A stretch of 64,000 bases of DNA from Solirubrobacteraceae bacterium (GCA_017882445.1 JADGPK010000001.1:62001-126000), one strand, 5' to 3'. Numbered from the stretch's first letter, positions 43,205 through 51,960 are shown. Notes: generated by a model not told the origin, from the letters alone. Numbers and translations: made by a program.

Positions 43205-44263
43205 GTGCGGGACGAGGATCGGCTCCCGCTCGCTCAGCGATCTCGACAGCCGATCGATCGTTTCCCGATCGCGTCGCGCGAGCACGTCGAAGTCGGCGAG
43301 GTTGCTCGCCACCTTCGCCGCCAGCGCCGCGCCCAGCTCGCCCTCGAGCAGCTGAGCGACCTCCTGCACTGAGCGTCCCCGCAGTCCCTCTCGATTGACG
43401 CGGTTGACGATCAGCTCGCCTCCTGCCATGCCTGCCGCCGCGAGCTGCTCGGCGAGGAACACGGCCTCCCTCGCCGGCTCGAGCTCCGGTGAGGTGACGA
43501 TCAGGAAGGCCGTGTGCGGGGAGCGCAGCAGCGCCGCAACACCCCGCGTACGCTCTCCGAAGCCGTCGAGCACGCCCGTCAGGGAGCGGAAGAAGCGCGA
43601 CAGCTCGCCGAGCATGTCCACGCCGGTTATGCGCGCGAAGATCGCAAAGATCAGCGCGGTGCCGCGGCCGAACAGGCGCGCGGTGAGCCCCCCGGGCGCG
43701 AGGAACACCTGCAGTGCGCGCCCGTCGAGGAACCCCAGCAGGCGGTTGGGGGCGTTCAGGAAGTCCAGCGCGTTGCGCGAAGGGGGCGTGTCGAGCACGA
43801 TCACATCGAAGTCGTGCTCCTCGTAGAGCTCATACAGCTTCGCGATCGCGCTCAGCTCGTGGGATCCGGCGACCGCTGTCGAGAGCTCGGTGTAGACCGG
43901 GTTGGCGAGGATCTCCTCGCGCGCGCGCTCGTCGGGCGCCAGGCGGGTGACGATCTCGTCGAAGGTCCGCTTGGCGTCGAGCATCATCGCCCACAGCTCG
44001 CCCTCGATCTCAACGCCCTGTGCGGCGAGCCTCGCCGAGTCGATCCGGTGGGGCTCCCCGGAGAGCTCCTCCAGGCCGAGGGCCGACGCAAGGCGCTTGG
44101 CCGGGTCGATCGTGACCACCGCGACCTTCTGTCCGCGCGCCGCGAGACCCAGAGCCAGCGCCGCCGAGGTGGTCGTCTTGCCCACTCCACCGGCCCCCAC
44201 GCAGACGAGCACCCGCTTGCCCCTCAGCCGTCCCCGCAGTCCGTGCTCGGATTTCGCGCCCAT
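43142..44263 (-). CDS. ArsA/Get3-family P-loop ATPase
   Basis: Protein of 373 residues. The deviant Walker A CVGAGGVGKTTTSAALALGLAARG (in pieces, ~21-44) has the signature lysine of the SIMIBI class, switch motif VTIDPAKRLASALG (~50-63), and DVIVLDTPPSRNALDFLNAPNRL in pieces (~156-178). A C-terminal VNRVNREGL supplies the adenine-binding Asn. It lacks the metal-binding cysteine cluster of true ArsA, so it is more like the mycobacterial Rv3679/Rv3680 type, which acts in envelope physiology. It is divergent from parA (89-base gap) and convergent with the orphan gene. Confidence 0.88.
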   Translation of the reverse strand: MGAKSEHGLRGRLRGKRVLVCVGAGGVGKTTTSAALALGLAARGQKVAVVTIDPAKRLASALGLEELSGEPHRIDSARLAAQGVEIEGELWAMMLDAKRTFDEIVTRLAPDERAREEILANPVYTELSTAVAGSHELSAIAKLYELYEEHDFDVIVLDTPPSRNALDFLNAPNRLLGFLDGRALQVFLAPGGLTARLFGRGTALIFAIFARITGVDMLGELSRFFRSLTGVLDGFGERTRGVAALLRSPHTAFLIVTSPELEPAREAVFLAEQLAAAGMAGGELIVNRVNREGLRGRSVQEVAQLLEGELGAALAAKVASNLADFDVLARRDRETIDRLSRSLSEREPILVPHLDEEVQDLLGLAGIADHLFA

Positions 44264-44352
44264 GTCGGGATCGTAGTTCCCGTGCAGGAATCGTCCCCTG
44301 CTATGCGAATACCCACCGGACGGCTTTCCAGCAATCGAGTATCGGAGCCCCT

Positions 44353-45120
44353 GTGGACGGAAAGGCCAAGGTCATCGCATTCGCCAACCAGAAGGGCGGC
44401 GTGGCGAAGACGACAACCACGCTCAACCTCGCCGCTGCTTTTGCGGAGGAGGGCCACCGCGTGCTCTGCGTGGACATGGACCCGCAGGGCAACCTGACGA
44501 TGTCCCAGGGAATCGACCCGGACACGCTCGAGAAATCGATGTACGACGTTCTCGTGCACAAGGTGTCGATCCGCGAAGTGATCCGCAAGCGCGAGATCGA
44601 CATCGCATGCGCTTCGATCGATCTCGCCGGCGCTGAGATCGCGATGTCGACGATGATCGGCCGCGAGCGCTCGCTGCAGAAGGCTTTGGAACCGATTCTC
44701 GACGACTACGACTTCATCTGCATCGACACGCCGCCGAGCCTGGGCCTGCTGACGATCAACGCGCTGACGGCCGCCGACAAGGTGATCGTCCCCGTGCAGT
44801 GCGAGTATCTGTCCATGCGTGGGCTCATCCAGCTGCAGAACACGCTCGCGATGATCCGCGAGAACCTCAATCCGGGCGTCGACATCGAGGGTATCCTTCC
44901 GACGTTGGTGGATTCGCGCACGATCCACGCCAAGGAGGCGATCGAGATCCTCGAGGAAAACTTCGGCGACCGCGTGTTCGCCTCGCGCATCCGCAAGACG
45001 GTCCGTTTCGCAGAGGCGCCGGTGAAGGGGATGTCGGTCCTCAAGTACGAGCCCGACGGAGTCGCGGCGCAGTCCTATCGGCAACTCGCGCAGGAGGTTC
45101 TCACCAATGGCCAACGCTAA
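44353..45120 (+). CDS. parA: ParA/Soj-family chromosome-partitioning ATPase
   Basis: Protein of 255 residues. Deviant Walker A ANQKGGVAKTTTTLNLA (~11-27) with the signature lysine, VLCVDMDPQGNLT (Walker A', ~38-50), and YDFICIDTPPSLGLLTINAL in pieces (~117-136). It forms an ATP-dependent dimer on the nucleoid and normally positions a ParB-DNA partner. No parB or parS is adjacent. The ftsZ start lies inside its last codons (14-base overlap), so the two proteins are translationally coupled. GTG start; GGAG lies 5-8 bases upstream. Confidence 0.92.
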   Translation: MDGKAKVIAFANQKGGVAKTTTTLNLAAAFAEEGHRVLCVDMDPQGNLTMSQGIDPDTLEKSMYDVLVHKVSIREVIRKREIDIACASIDLAGAEIAMSTMIGRERSLQKALEPILDDYDFICIDTPPSLGLLTINALTAADKVIVPVQCEYLSMRGLIQLQNTLAMIRENLNPGVDIEGILPTLVDSRTIHAKEAIEILEENFGDRVFASRIRKTVRFAEAPVKGMSVLKYEPDGVAAQSYRQLAQEVLTNGQR

Positions 45121-46558
45121 GCGCGCGAGCATGCGCGAAGGGCCTCTCGCCGCCCTCTTCCGCAAGACCGAAGGGGTCGAGGACCAGGGAGCCGACGCGC
45201 AATCCACGCAAGAGGGCGGGCCGTCGCCTGCCAGCGAGGCGCCCCAGGCGCCTCCGGCCGTCCATCCGCGTGAGAGCGGGCTACCCCATCCGGCCCTGGG
45301 CCCATCGTCGCAGTCTCCCCAGGAGGAGGGGCGCGTGCCATCCCCGCAGGAGCGTCTGCGTCATGCATTCTCCTCGGAGATACCCGAGAACGTCCTCGAA
45401 CGGATGCCAACGCGTCCTGCGCTCGACGACTATACGCGTGGGCGTCGGGTTCACGCGAGTGCGCCTGAAACGGTCGGAAAGCCGATCATCCGCGTGGTGG
45501 GCGTCGGTGGAGCCGGCGTCAACGCGGTCAACCGCATGGTCGAGGCCGAGGTCGAGGGCATCGAGTTCCTGGCCGTCAACACAGACCTGCAGTCGCTGCA
45601 GCAGTCCACGGCCGACATCACGCTGCACATCGGCGCGGAGCTGACCAGGGGCCTGGGCTCCGGCTCGGACGCCAACATCGGCCGGCGCGCGGCGATGGAG
45701 GATTACGACCGCATGAAGGCGCTGTTGAAGGGCTCGGACATGGTCTTCATCGCCGCCGGTGCGGGCGGCGGCACCGGGACCGGCGCCGCGCCGATAGTCG
45801 CCCGCATCTCTCGTGAGATCGGCGCATTGACCGTGGCGATCGTAACCAAGCCCTTCGGCTTTGAGGGCTCGCGCCGGCGCGAGCAGGCCGAGGACGGCGT
45901 GGGCGCCCTGGCCGCCGAGGTCGACACGCTGATCGTGGTTCCCAACGACCGCCTGCTCGGCGTGCTGGACAAGCAGACAGCGATGGTCGAGGCCTTCCGC
46001 GTGGCCGATGACGTCCTGCGCCAGGGCGTGCAGGGGATCTCGGACCTCGTGACTCTCCCCGGCCTGATCAACCTCGATTTCGCCGACGTACGGACGATCA
46101 TGAGCGACGCCGGCAGCGCGCTGCTCGGCATCGGCATGGGCGTCGGCGAGAACCGGGCGACCGAGGCAGCCATACAGGCCGTCTCATCGCCTCTGCTAGA
46201 AACGTCGATGGAGGGCGCGCGATCGATCCTCCTGTCGATCACCGGCGGGACCAACCTGTCGCTATGGGAGGTCAACGAGGCTGCCAAGTCCGTCTCGGAG
46301 GCCGCCCACCCGGATGCCAACATCATCTTCGGGGCGATGGTCGACCAGACGCTCGACGACCAGGTGTGGGTCACGGTCGTGGCCACCGGCTACGGCGACG
46401 AGGGCAGGCGCAAGAGTGTCAGCCGTCTCAGAGAGCCAGCAGCGGCCGGCGAGGTGCGGGTCCAGCGTGCCGGGACGCCGCGCCCGGCCCGAGAGTCGCG
46501 TCGCGGCGGCCTTGCGGTGGATGAACTCGACGTGCCCGAGTTCATTCCCAACCTGTGA
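45107..46558 (+). CDS. ftsZ: FtsZ-family tubulin-like GTPase with long N-terminal extension
   Basis: Protein of 483 residues. The first ~125 are an extension not found in usual FtsZ: a basic/helical tip (REGPLAALFRKTEG, ~10-23), a Pro/Gly/Ser-rich linker (~35-82) and a short helix with RLRHAFSSEIPENVLERM (~83-100). The FtsZ core starts near 127 (IIRVVGVGGAGVNAVNRM), with tubulin signature GAGGGTGTG (218-226), synergy loop NLDFADVRTIMSDAGSALLGIG (in pieces, ~323-345) and the C-terminal peptide LDVPEFIPNL that usually binds division partners. It polymerises into the division ring. The ATG overlaps parA; no dcw-cluster gene is adjacent, so it may be the only ftsZ or a second copy. Confidence 0.92.
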   Translation: MANAKRASMREGPLAALFRKTEGVEDQGADAQSTQEGGPSPASEAPQAPPAVHPRESGLPHPALGPSSQSPQEEGRVPSPQERLRHAFSSEIPENVLERMPTRPALDDYTRGRRVHASAPETVGKPIIRVVGVGGAGVNAVNRMVEAEVEGIEFLAVNTDLQSLQQSTADITLHIGAELTRGLGSGSDANIGRRAAMEDYDRMKALLKGSDMVFIAAGAGGGTGTGAAPIVARISREIGALTVAIVTKPFGFEGSRRREQAEDGVGALAAEVDTLIVVPNDRLLGVLDKQTAMVEAFRVADDVLRQGVQGISDLVTLPGLINLDFADVRTIMSDAGSALLGIGMGVGENRATEAAIQAVSSPLLETSMEGARSILLSITGGTNLSLWEVNEAAKSVSEAAHPDANIIFGAMVDQTLDDQVWVTVVATGYGDEGRRKSVSRLREPAAAGEVRVQRAGTPRPARESRRGGLAVDELDVPEFIPNL

Positions 46559-46755
46559 GGGTGCGCCGGCCGGCGCGGCGCGGCTCACACGCGTCGGTAT
46601 AGGCCGATCAGCCGATCGGGGATCCGGCGGCCGATCCTGGTGGGAGGCAGCTCGACGACGGCCTCCTCGCCCGGCCCGGCTGCAAACGCTTGCAACGTCC
46701 ACCGCCACGGCTCTGCACTCCGCACGGGTGGGGTCGTCTGTGGTATCGCTCAGCA

Positions 46756-48228
46756 ATGGGAGATGCCGAGAAGGGAGTGGTAGCGGCCGGGCATCCGCTG
46801 ACCGCCCAGGCCGGCGCGAGGGTGCTCAGGGAAGGAGGCAACGCCGTCGACGCCGCCGTTGCGGCGATGCTCATGTCGTTCGTCACCGAGCCGCTGCTGA
46901 CCGGGCTCGGGGCCGGTGGGTACATGCTCGTGGCGGGCGGCGGGATGAGGCCCACGCTGCTCGACTTCTTCGTGCAGGCGCCCAGTCGCAGCAACGACGG
47001 CACGGAGGCGGAGCTGCATGCGATCGACGTGTCCTTCGGAGACGCCGCCCAGAAGTTTCACATCGGCCCGGCCTCCTGTGGGGTGTACGGCACGCCCGCG
47101 GGCGTGTGCGAGGCGGTCGGCAGATGGGGCACGGTGCCCCTCGAGCACCTGGCCGCGCCGGCCGCCAGGCTCGCACGGGATGGGGTCGTGCTCAACGCCG
47201 GCCAGGCGTACGTCGCAAAGATCCTCGCCGACCTGTTGACCTCCACGCCCGAGTGCGCGGCCCTGTGGGCGCCCGACGGTCACATCCTGGTGGAGGGCGA
47301 GATGCTCCGCAACCCCGAGCTCGGCGACGCGCTGACGCGTCTGGCGCGGGATGGCGCAGAGCCGTTCTACCGGGGCGACATAGCGAGGGAGGTCCGCGAC
47401 TGGTTGCTGGCCCGAGGCGGATCGCTGAGCGGCGAGGACCTCGAGGGCTATCGCGCGGTCGAGCGCGAGCCGGTCAAGATGGCCTATCGCGGTCGCGAGA
47501 TCCTCACCAACCCGCCGCCCTCGGCAGGTGGAACGCTTCTCGCCTATGCGCTTGCGCTGCTGGATCGTGGTCCCGCGCCGCCGACCCTGCGGGGCGTGGT
47601 CGCGGCGATGACCGCGGCGCAGTCCGAGCGCACGCCGGAGTTCGTCGAAGGCCTCGACCAGCCTGGCTTCCTGGAGCGATTCCTGGCGACCCGCCTGGGC
47701 TCGACAACGCACATCTCCGTGATCGACGCTGAGGGCCGTGGGTGCAGCGTGACCACCACCAACGGTGAGGGCTCCGGGGTGGTGGTGCCGGGCACGGGGA
47801 TGCACATCAACAACGTGATGGGCGAGGAGGATCTCAACCCGCTGGGCTTCCACCTCCACCCTGCGGGACGGCGCATGCCCAGCATGATGGCCCCTTCGAT
47901 GGTGATGCGCGAGGGCGAGGTCGAGCTGGTGCTGGGGAGCGCCGGCTCCAACCGCATCCGCTCGGCGCTGCTGCAGATGATCGTCGCGGTGGTCGACCGC
48001 GACATGCCGGCGCGGGAGGCCGTCGACTCCCCGCGTGTGCACGTCGAGGACGGCGTCATCTTCGCCGAGCCGGGGATCGACATTGAGGGGCTGGACCCGG
48101 AGCTGCGCGTGGTGCGCTTCGGGGCGCTGAACCTGTTCTTCGGCGGGGTCCAGGCCGCGCTTCGGCGCGGGGAGATCCTGAGCGGCGCGGGAGACCCGCG
48201 TCGAGGCGGCGTCGCGGTGACACTCTGA
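46756..48228 (+). CDS. ggt: Gamma-glutamyltransferase family protein
   Basis: Ntn-hydrolase precursor of 490 residues. GHPLTAQAGARVLREGGNAVDAAVAA (in pieces, ~12-37) and LTGLGAGGYMLV lie in the large-subunit region. The autoprocessing site is S316-T317-T318 in STTHISVID, with T317 as nucleophile of the small subunit, then NGEGSGVVVPGTGMHINNVMG (in pieces) and PSMMAPSMV. It moves or hydrolyses gamma-glutamyl groups (glutathione-like thiols); cephalosporin-acylase-like activity is possible. No signal peptide is visible, so it may be cytoplasmic. The ATG at 46756 is preferred to the longer frame at 46690. The 197 bases before it hold nothing I recognise. Confidence 0.9.
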   Translation: MGDAEKGVVAAGHPLTAQAGARVLREGGNAVDAAVAAMLMSFVTEPLLTGLGAGGYMLVAGGGMRPTLLDFFVQAPSRSNDGTEAELHAIDVSFGDAAQKFHIGPASCGVYGTPAGVCEAVGRWGTVPLEHLAAPAARLARDGVVLNAGQAYVAKILADLLTSTPECAALWAPDGHILVEGEMLRNPELGDALTRLARDGAEPFYRGDIAREVRDWLLARGGSLSGEDLEGYRAVEREPVKMAYRGREILTNPPPSAGGTLLAYALALLDRGPAPPTLRGVVAAMTAAQSERTPEFVEGLDQPGFLERFLATRLGSTTHISVIDAEGRGCSVTTTNGEGSGVVVPGTGMHINNVMGEEDLNPLGFHLHPAGRRMPSMMAPSMVMREGEVELVLGSAGSNRIRSALLQMIVAVVDRDMPAREAVDSPRVHVEDGVIFAEPGIDIEGLDPELRVVRFGALNLFFGGVQAALRRGEILSGAGDPRRGGVAVTL

Positions 48229-48638
48229 GACCCTGTGCCTCACTCTGCGCGCTGACCGTCGTCGTGGCGCTCGGCGCCTGCACGGGCGTGAAAGCCGCCG
48301 ACCTGTTCATCGTCTATCGCAGCGGCTCCACCCCGCACGCGCGCCTGACGATGCTCGTCAACGAAGAAGGCGATGTGCACTGCAACGGTGGGCCGACGCT
48401 GAAGCTGAGCGACTCGCAGCTCGTGCGGGCACGGGCCATCCAGGAAGAACTCCACGACGCCGCCACCAACCACCTGTCATTGGCGCCTGGGGCCGGATCG
48501 GTGCTCAGCTACTACGTCCGCGAGGAGAACGGGAACGTCCGCTTCAGCGACAACTCCGCGGGCCGGCCGCCGGTCCTGCGCCAGCTCCAGCTGTTCGTGC
48601 TGCAGACCGCCCAGCAGGTCTGCCATCTCCCCGAATAG
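48225..48638 (+). CDS. Small putative lipoprotein, unknown function
   Basis: The open frame has a hydrophobic stretch and lipobox (CALTVVVALGAC) followed by a ~110-residue mature part with DLFIVYRSGSTPHARLTMLVNEEGDVHCNG (in pieces) and YYVREENGNVRFSDN. The standard GTG start at 48264 would leave only LGAC and no signal peptide. A CTG at 48225 (LRPCASLCALTVVVALGAC) gives a complete signal, and would overlap the ggt stop (CTGA), so it is used here, but a CTG start is not proven. If real, the protein is anchored on the outer face of the membrane. Probably co-transcribed with ggt. Confidence 0.5.
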   Translation: MRPCASLCALTVVVALGACTGVKAADLFIVYRSGSTPHARLTMLVNEEGDVHCNGGPTLKLSDSQLVRARAIQEELHDAATNHLSLAPGAGSVLSYYVREENGNVRFSDNSAGRPPVLRQLQLFVLQTAQQVCHLPE

Positions 48639-48654
48639 CTCCTCGCCCTTCGGC

Positions 48655-49569
48655 CTACTCGCCCGCCCTGGGCTTGTGTGCGGCGAGCAGCAGGTTGTAG
48701 AAGATCGCAGCCGGCAGTCGCGACTCCAGCAGCCTGCGGTCGAGCTCCTGGAGCATCAGGTAGCCACGGTAGGCGTACAGGCGCCACGCCCACGGCACCT
48801 CCTCGGGGTCCGCGGTCGCCTCCAGCGTGCGGTTCGTCCAGCCGAACCAGTTGGCCAGCAGCTCCTCGCCGCTGACGCGCACGTCCTGGAAGCCCGCGCC
48901 GCGGGCGATCCGGGCGAGTTCGCCCGGGGCGAAGGCGTGGACGTCCACAACACGCTCGAGCGCTGCGTCAGACTCCTCGCCGTCGGCGGTGGGCGCGCGT
49001 CCCGCGCCCAGGGCGCGGCGCCAGAGCGGGGCGATCGTGGTCGCGAAGCGCTTTGGGACGCTGGCCAGGCGATCGCCGTATCGCGACGGCTCGCCCGCGA
49101 ACACCAGCGTGCCGCCCGGTGCGAGCACGCGCCTGAACTCGGCGAATGCGCGGGGGAGATCGGGGATGTGGTGCAGGACGGCGTGGCCCAGCACGAGATC
49201 GAAGCTGGCGTCCGCAAAGGGCAGGCGCTCGGCGTCGGCCGGCTCGGTGCGCACTCCGAGCCCGAGGCGCCGTGCGTTGCTCTGAAGAGTTTCGAGCATG
49301 CCCGCAGAGATGTCGCTGCAGGTGGCCTCCCCGATCAGTCCGGCGCGCAGAAGGTTCAGCGTGAAGTAGCCCGTCCCCGAGCCGATCTCCAGCGAGCGCG
49401 CGTAGTGGCCGGGCTCGCGCCCGAGCGCCTTGCTCAGCTTGGCCGTGACCTGGCTCATGCCGAGCTCGCCGAAGTCGATGCCCCACTTGGAGTCGTAGTG
49501 CTCAGCCGCCACGTCGTGGTAGCGCGTGTTGGCCACTCGGATCTCCTCGGCGCTCAGGGCGGGCGGCAC
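48655..49569 (-). CDS. Class I SAM-dependent methyltransferase
   Basis: Protein of 304 residues. SLEIGSGTGYFTLNLLRAG (~59-77) is motif I, SFDLVLGHAVLHHIPDLPRAF in pieces (~122-141) is the post-I/II region, and RRVLAPGGTLVFAGEP (~145-160) is motif III. The C-terminal ~130 residues carry an acidic loop and a helical part that may recognise the substrate. Ubiquinone/menaquinone-type (UbiE-like) and natural-product methyltransferases share this pattern; the substrate is unknown. It is convergent with the ggt/lipoprotein pair and divergent from the next methyltransferase, whose upstream frame overlaps its start. Confidence 0.85.
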   Translation of the reverse strand: MPPALSAEEIRVANTRYHDVAAEHYDSKWGIDFGELGMSQVTAKLSKALGREPGHYARSLEIGSGTGYFTLNLLRAGLIGEATCSDISAGMLETLQSNARRLGLGVRTEPADAERLPFADASFDLVLGHAVLHHIPDLPRAFAEFRRVLAPGGTLVFAGEPSRYGDRLASVPKRFATTIAPLWRRALGAGRAPTADGEESDAALERVVDVHAFAPGELARIARGAGFQDVRVSGEELLANWFGWTNRTLEATADPEEVPWAWRLYAYRGYLMLQELDRRLLESRLPAAIFYNLLLAAHKPRAGE

Positions 49570-49645
49570 GGGGTGGCACCATATACTCGCGCGCCGTGCC
49601 CGCGCCTTCCAACCCCCGCCTGATCCTGTCGCGCGAGCGTATCTA

Positions 49646-50455
49646 TTGACACCAACCCTGTACCTGCAGCGAGATCAGCCCGAGGGCGTACCCCCGCTGG
49701 CGCTCACCGGCGAGCGCACGCTCCCGGACGTGCCCGCGGAGAACTATTGGTTTCGCCGCCACCTCGTCGTCTACGAGTGGATCGCCGCGCGGACGGCCGG
49801 CATGCGCGTCCTCGACATGGCCTGCGGCGAGGGCTACGGGACCGATGTGCTCGCGCGCACAGCTCAGAGCGCGGTCGGCGTGGACGCCAACCCGGAGGCC
49901 CATGAGCATGCCCGCCTGCGCTACTCGCGGGCGAACCTCCGCTTCGTGCGCGACATGGTCGGCAGCTTCGCCGAGGAGGCCGACGCGGTGGTGTTCCTCC
50001 AGACGATCGAGCACATCGAGGAGCCCGGCGCGGTGCTCGACCATTTCCGCTCGCTCGTCGCGCGCACGGGCACACAGCCCCGAGGCCCGGGTTCCGCAGT
50101 GCCCGGGACGGTCTTCGTCTCCACCCCCAACGTGCTCACGCTCGCGCCGAAGGGTGCTTCACGGTCTGGCAACCCGTGGCACGTGCACGAGTACCGCGCC
50201 GAGGAGTTCGCGGCGCTTTGCCGCGAGCACTTCGCGAGCGTGGAGATCCACGGGCTGTTCCACGCACGCAAACTCCGCGCGCACGAGCTTGCCCTGCGGG
50301 CGGGCTGGGATCGCGTGCACCGGCGCCTCGGCCTGACCAGCCGCTTCTACGACTGGTTCACACCGGCTATCGCCTCCTCCGACTTCACGTTCCGCGCCGC
50401 CCACGAGGCGGATCTGGATCTCGCGCTGGACTTCGTCGCGGTGTGCCGGTCGTGA
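49646..50455 (+). CDS. SAM-dependent methyltransferase coupled to the GH57 gene
   Basis: Protein of 269 residues. ERTLPDVPAENYWFRRHLVVYEWIA (in pieces) opens it, then VLDMACGEGYGTDVLAR (motif I, ~55-71), DAVVFLQTIEHIEEPGAVLDHF (in pieces, ~112-133) and FVSTPNVLTLAPKGASRSGNPWHVHEYRAEEF (in pieces). This arrangement resembles the mycobacterial Rv3030 type, which sits next to a GH57 enzyme in methylglucose-lipopolysaccharide synthesis. The next gene here is exactly such an enzyme and overlaps by four bases (GTGA at 50452). The TTG at 49646 is the likely start; the frame is open to 49526 within the divergent gene. Confidence 0.85.
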   Translation: MTPTLYLQRDQPEGVPPLALTGERTLPDVPAENYWFRRHLVVYEWIAARTAGMRVLDMACGEGYGTDVLARTAQSAVGVDANPEAHEHARLRYSRANLRFVRDMVGSFAEEADAVVFLQTIEHIEEPGAVLDHFRSLVARTGTQPRGPGSAVPGTVFVSTPNVLTLAPKGASRSGNPWHVHEYRAEEFAALCREHFASVEIHGLFHARKLRAHELALRAGWDRVHRRLGLTSRFYDWFTPAIASSDFTFRAAHEADLDLALDFVAVCRS

Positions 50456-51960
50456 GCGCGACCGATCGAAGATCGGCCAGCGACCGCGGCGCGCTGGCGA
50501 TCGTCCTGCACACACACATGCCCTACGTGGAGGGCTTCGGGACGTGGCCCTTCGGGGAGGAGTGGCTGTGGGAGGCGATGGCCGGCTGTTACCTGCCGCT
50601 GCTCGACCTGCTCGATGACGGCGCACCGCTCACGCTGTCGCTGACCCCGGTGCTCTGCGATCAGCTGGAAGCCGCCGCGATCGAGGAGCGCTTCACGACA
50701 TTCGTGCAGGAGATCCGCCGCGTGACCCACGAGCAGGACGCGGCCGGGCTGCGAGCCGGCGGGTACGAGACGCTGGCGCGCGAGATCGAGCGCTCATCGT
50801 GCGACTACACCGGTGCGCTCGAGAGCCTGCGGCGGCGGGGCGGCGACCTGCTCTCGTCGCTCGGCCGCCACGCCCAATGGACGTCATCGGCCACCCACGC
50901 GATCCTTCCCCTCCTGGCCACCGACGCGGGTGTGCGTATCCAGGTGCAGATCGGCGTGGACGCTCATCGCCGCCGCTTCGGCGCCGGCTGGCGCGGCGGC
51001 TTCTGGTTGCCCGAGTGCGCCTACGCGCCGTGGCTCGTGCGGGCGCTGAGCGACGCGGGTGTGAGCAGCGTGTGCGTGGAGCTGACCAACCGCTTCGGCC
51101 TGGGCGCCAACGAGCATCTGCGCCCGATCGCCGATGGCTCCGGCGTCCTCTTGGTCCCGATAGATCGCGCCACGATCTCGCTGTTGTGGAGCGACAGCGG
51201 CTATCCGGCGAGCGGCGCCTACCGCGACTATCACCACCACACCGTCCATCACCACACGCCGTGGAACAACGACGGGCGGGCCTACGACCACGCCGAGGCG
51301 CTCGTCCTGGCGCGCGAGCATGCGGCCGACTTCGTCTCAAGGACGCTCACTCGTCTGGATGACGCAAACGCCGCGGCGCCTTCTGGGGAGGGCTTGCCGG
51401 GGGGTGGGCTCCTCGTCTGCGCGTTCGACACCGAGCTGTTCGGGCACTGGTGGTACGAGGGCCTCGCCTGGCTTCGCGCCGTGGTGGCGGAGTGCTCGGC
51501 GCAAGGGCTCGAGCTGCTGCGATTGGACGACGCGCTGCAGCGCACGGAGCCCGTTTGCGTAGCCGACATGGACGCCGAGCAGCCCCACGGCACCCCCGAT
51601 CGGTTGGCGCCGCTCGAGGGCTGGGCGGCGAGCAGCTGGGGCAAGGACGGCGATCTGTCGACCTGGTCGGGGCCCGCGGTCGCCGAGATGGCCTTCGCCG
51701 TGCGCGCCGCAGAGCTCGAGGTGGTGAGGGCGGGCGCGCACGCGAGCGCCGCTGCGGTGCGGGAGCTGCTCGCGCTGCAGGCCAGCGACTGGCCGTTCAT
51801 GGTCTCACGCGGCGTTGCCGCCCCCTACGCGCGTGAGCGCTTCGAGGGTCACCGCCAGGCGCTCGTCGGGGCGCTCGCCGACGGCAGGTCGGCCGGGGTG
51901 GGGGGGCTGCGCAACATCGCGCCGCACGCCGAGCCCGCGTCGCTCCTCGTTCCCCTGTAG
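50452..51960 (+). CDS. GH57-family alpha-glucan branching-type enzyme
   Basis: Protein of 502 residues with the GH57 N-terminal domain (AIVLHTHMPYVEGFG, ~15-29; the HMPY His pair is conserved). The catalytic nucleophile is E188 in FWLPECAYAPW and the acid/base is D326 in CAFDTELFGHWWYEG. The helical C-terminal DUF1957 part has SSWGKDGD and WPFMVSRGVAAPYA. Rv3031 and Thermus/Thermococcus enzymes of this kind branch 1,4-alpha-glucans. It is coupled to the methyltransferase upstream, a pair like Rv3030-Rv3031. No Rv3032-like glucosyltransferase is in the window. The GTG at 50452 overlaps the methyltransferase stop. Confidence 0.93.
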   Translation: MSATDRRSASDRGALAIVLHTHMPYVEGFGTWPFGEEWLWEAMAGCYLPLLDLLDDGAPLTLSLTPVLCDQLEAAAIEERFTTFVQEIRRVTHEQDAAGLRAGGYETLAREIERSSCDYTGALESLRRRGGDLLSSLGRHAQWTSSATHAILPLLATDAGVRIQVQIGVDAHRRRFGAGWRGGFWLPECAYAPWLVRALSDAGVSSVCVELTNRFGLGANEHLRPIADGSGVLLVPIDRATISLLWSDSGYPASGAYRDYHHHTVHHHTPWNNDGRAYDHAEALVLAREHAADFVSRTLTRLDDANAAAPSGEGLPGGGLLVCAFDTELFGHWWYEGLAWLRAVVAECSAQGLELLRLDDALQRTEPVCVADMDAEQPHGTPDRLAPLEGWAASSWGKDGDLSTWSGPAVAEMAFAVRAAELEVVRAGAHASAAAVRELLALQASDWPFMVSRGVAAPYARERFEGHRQALVGALADGRSAGVGGLRNIAPHAEPASLLVPL

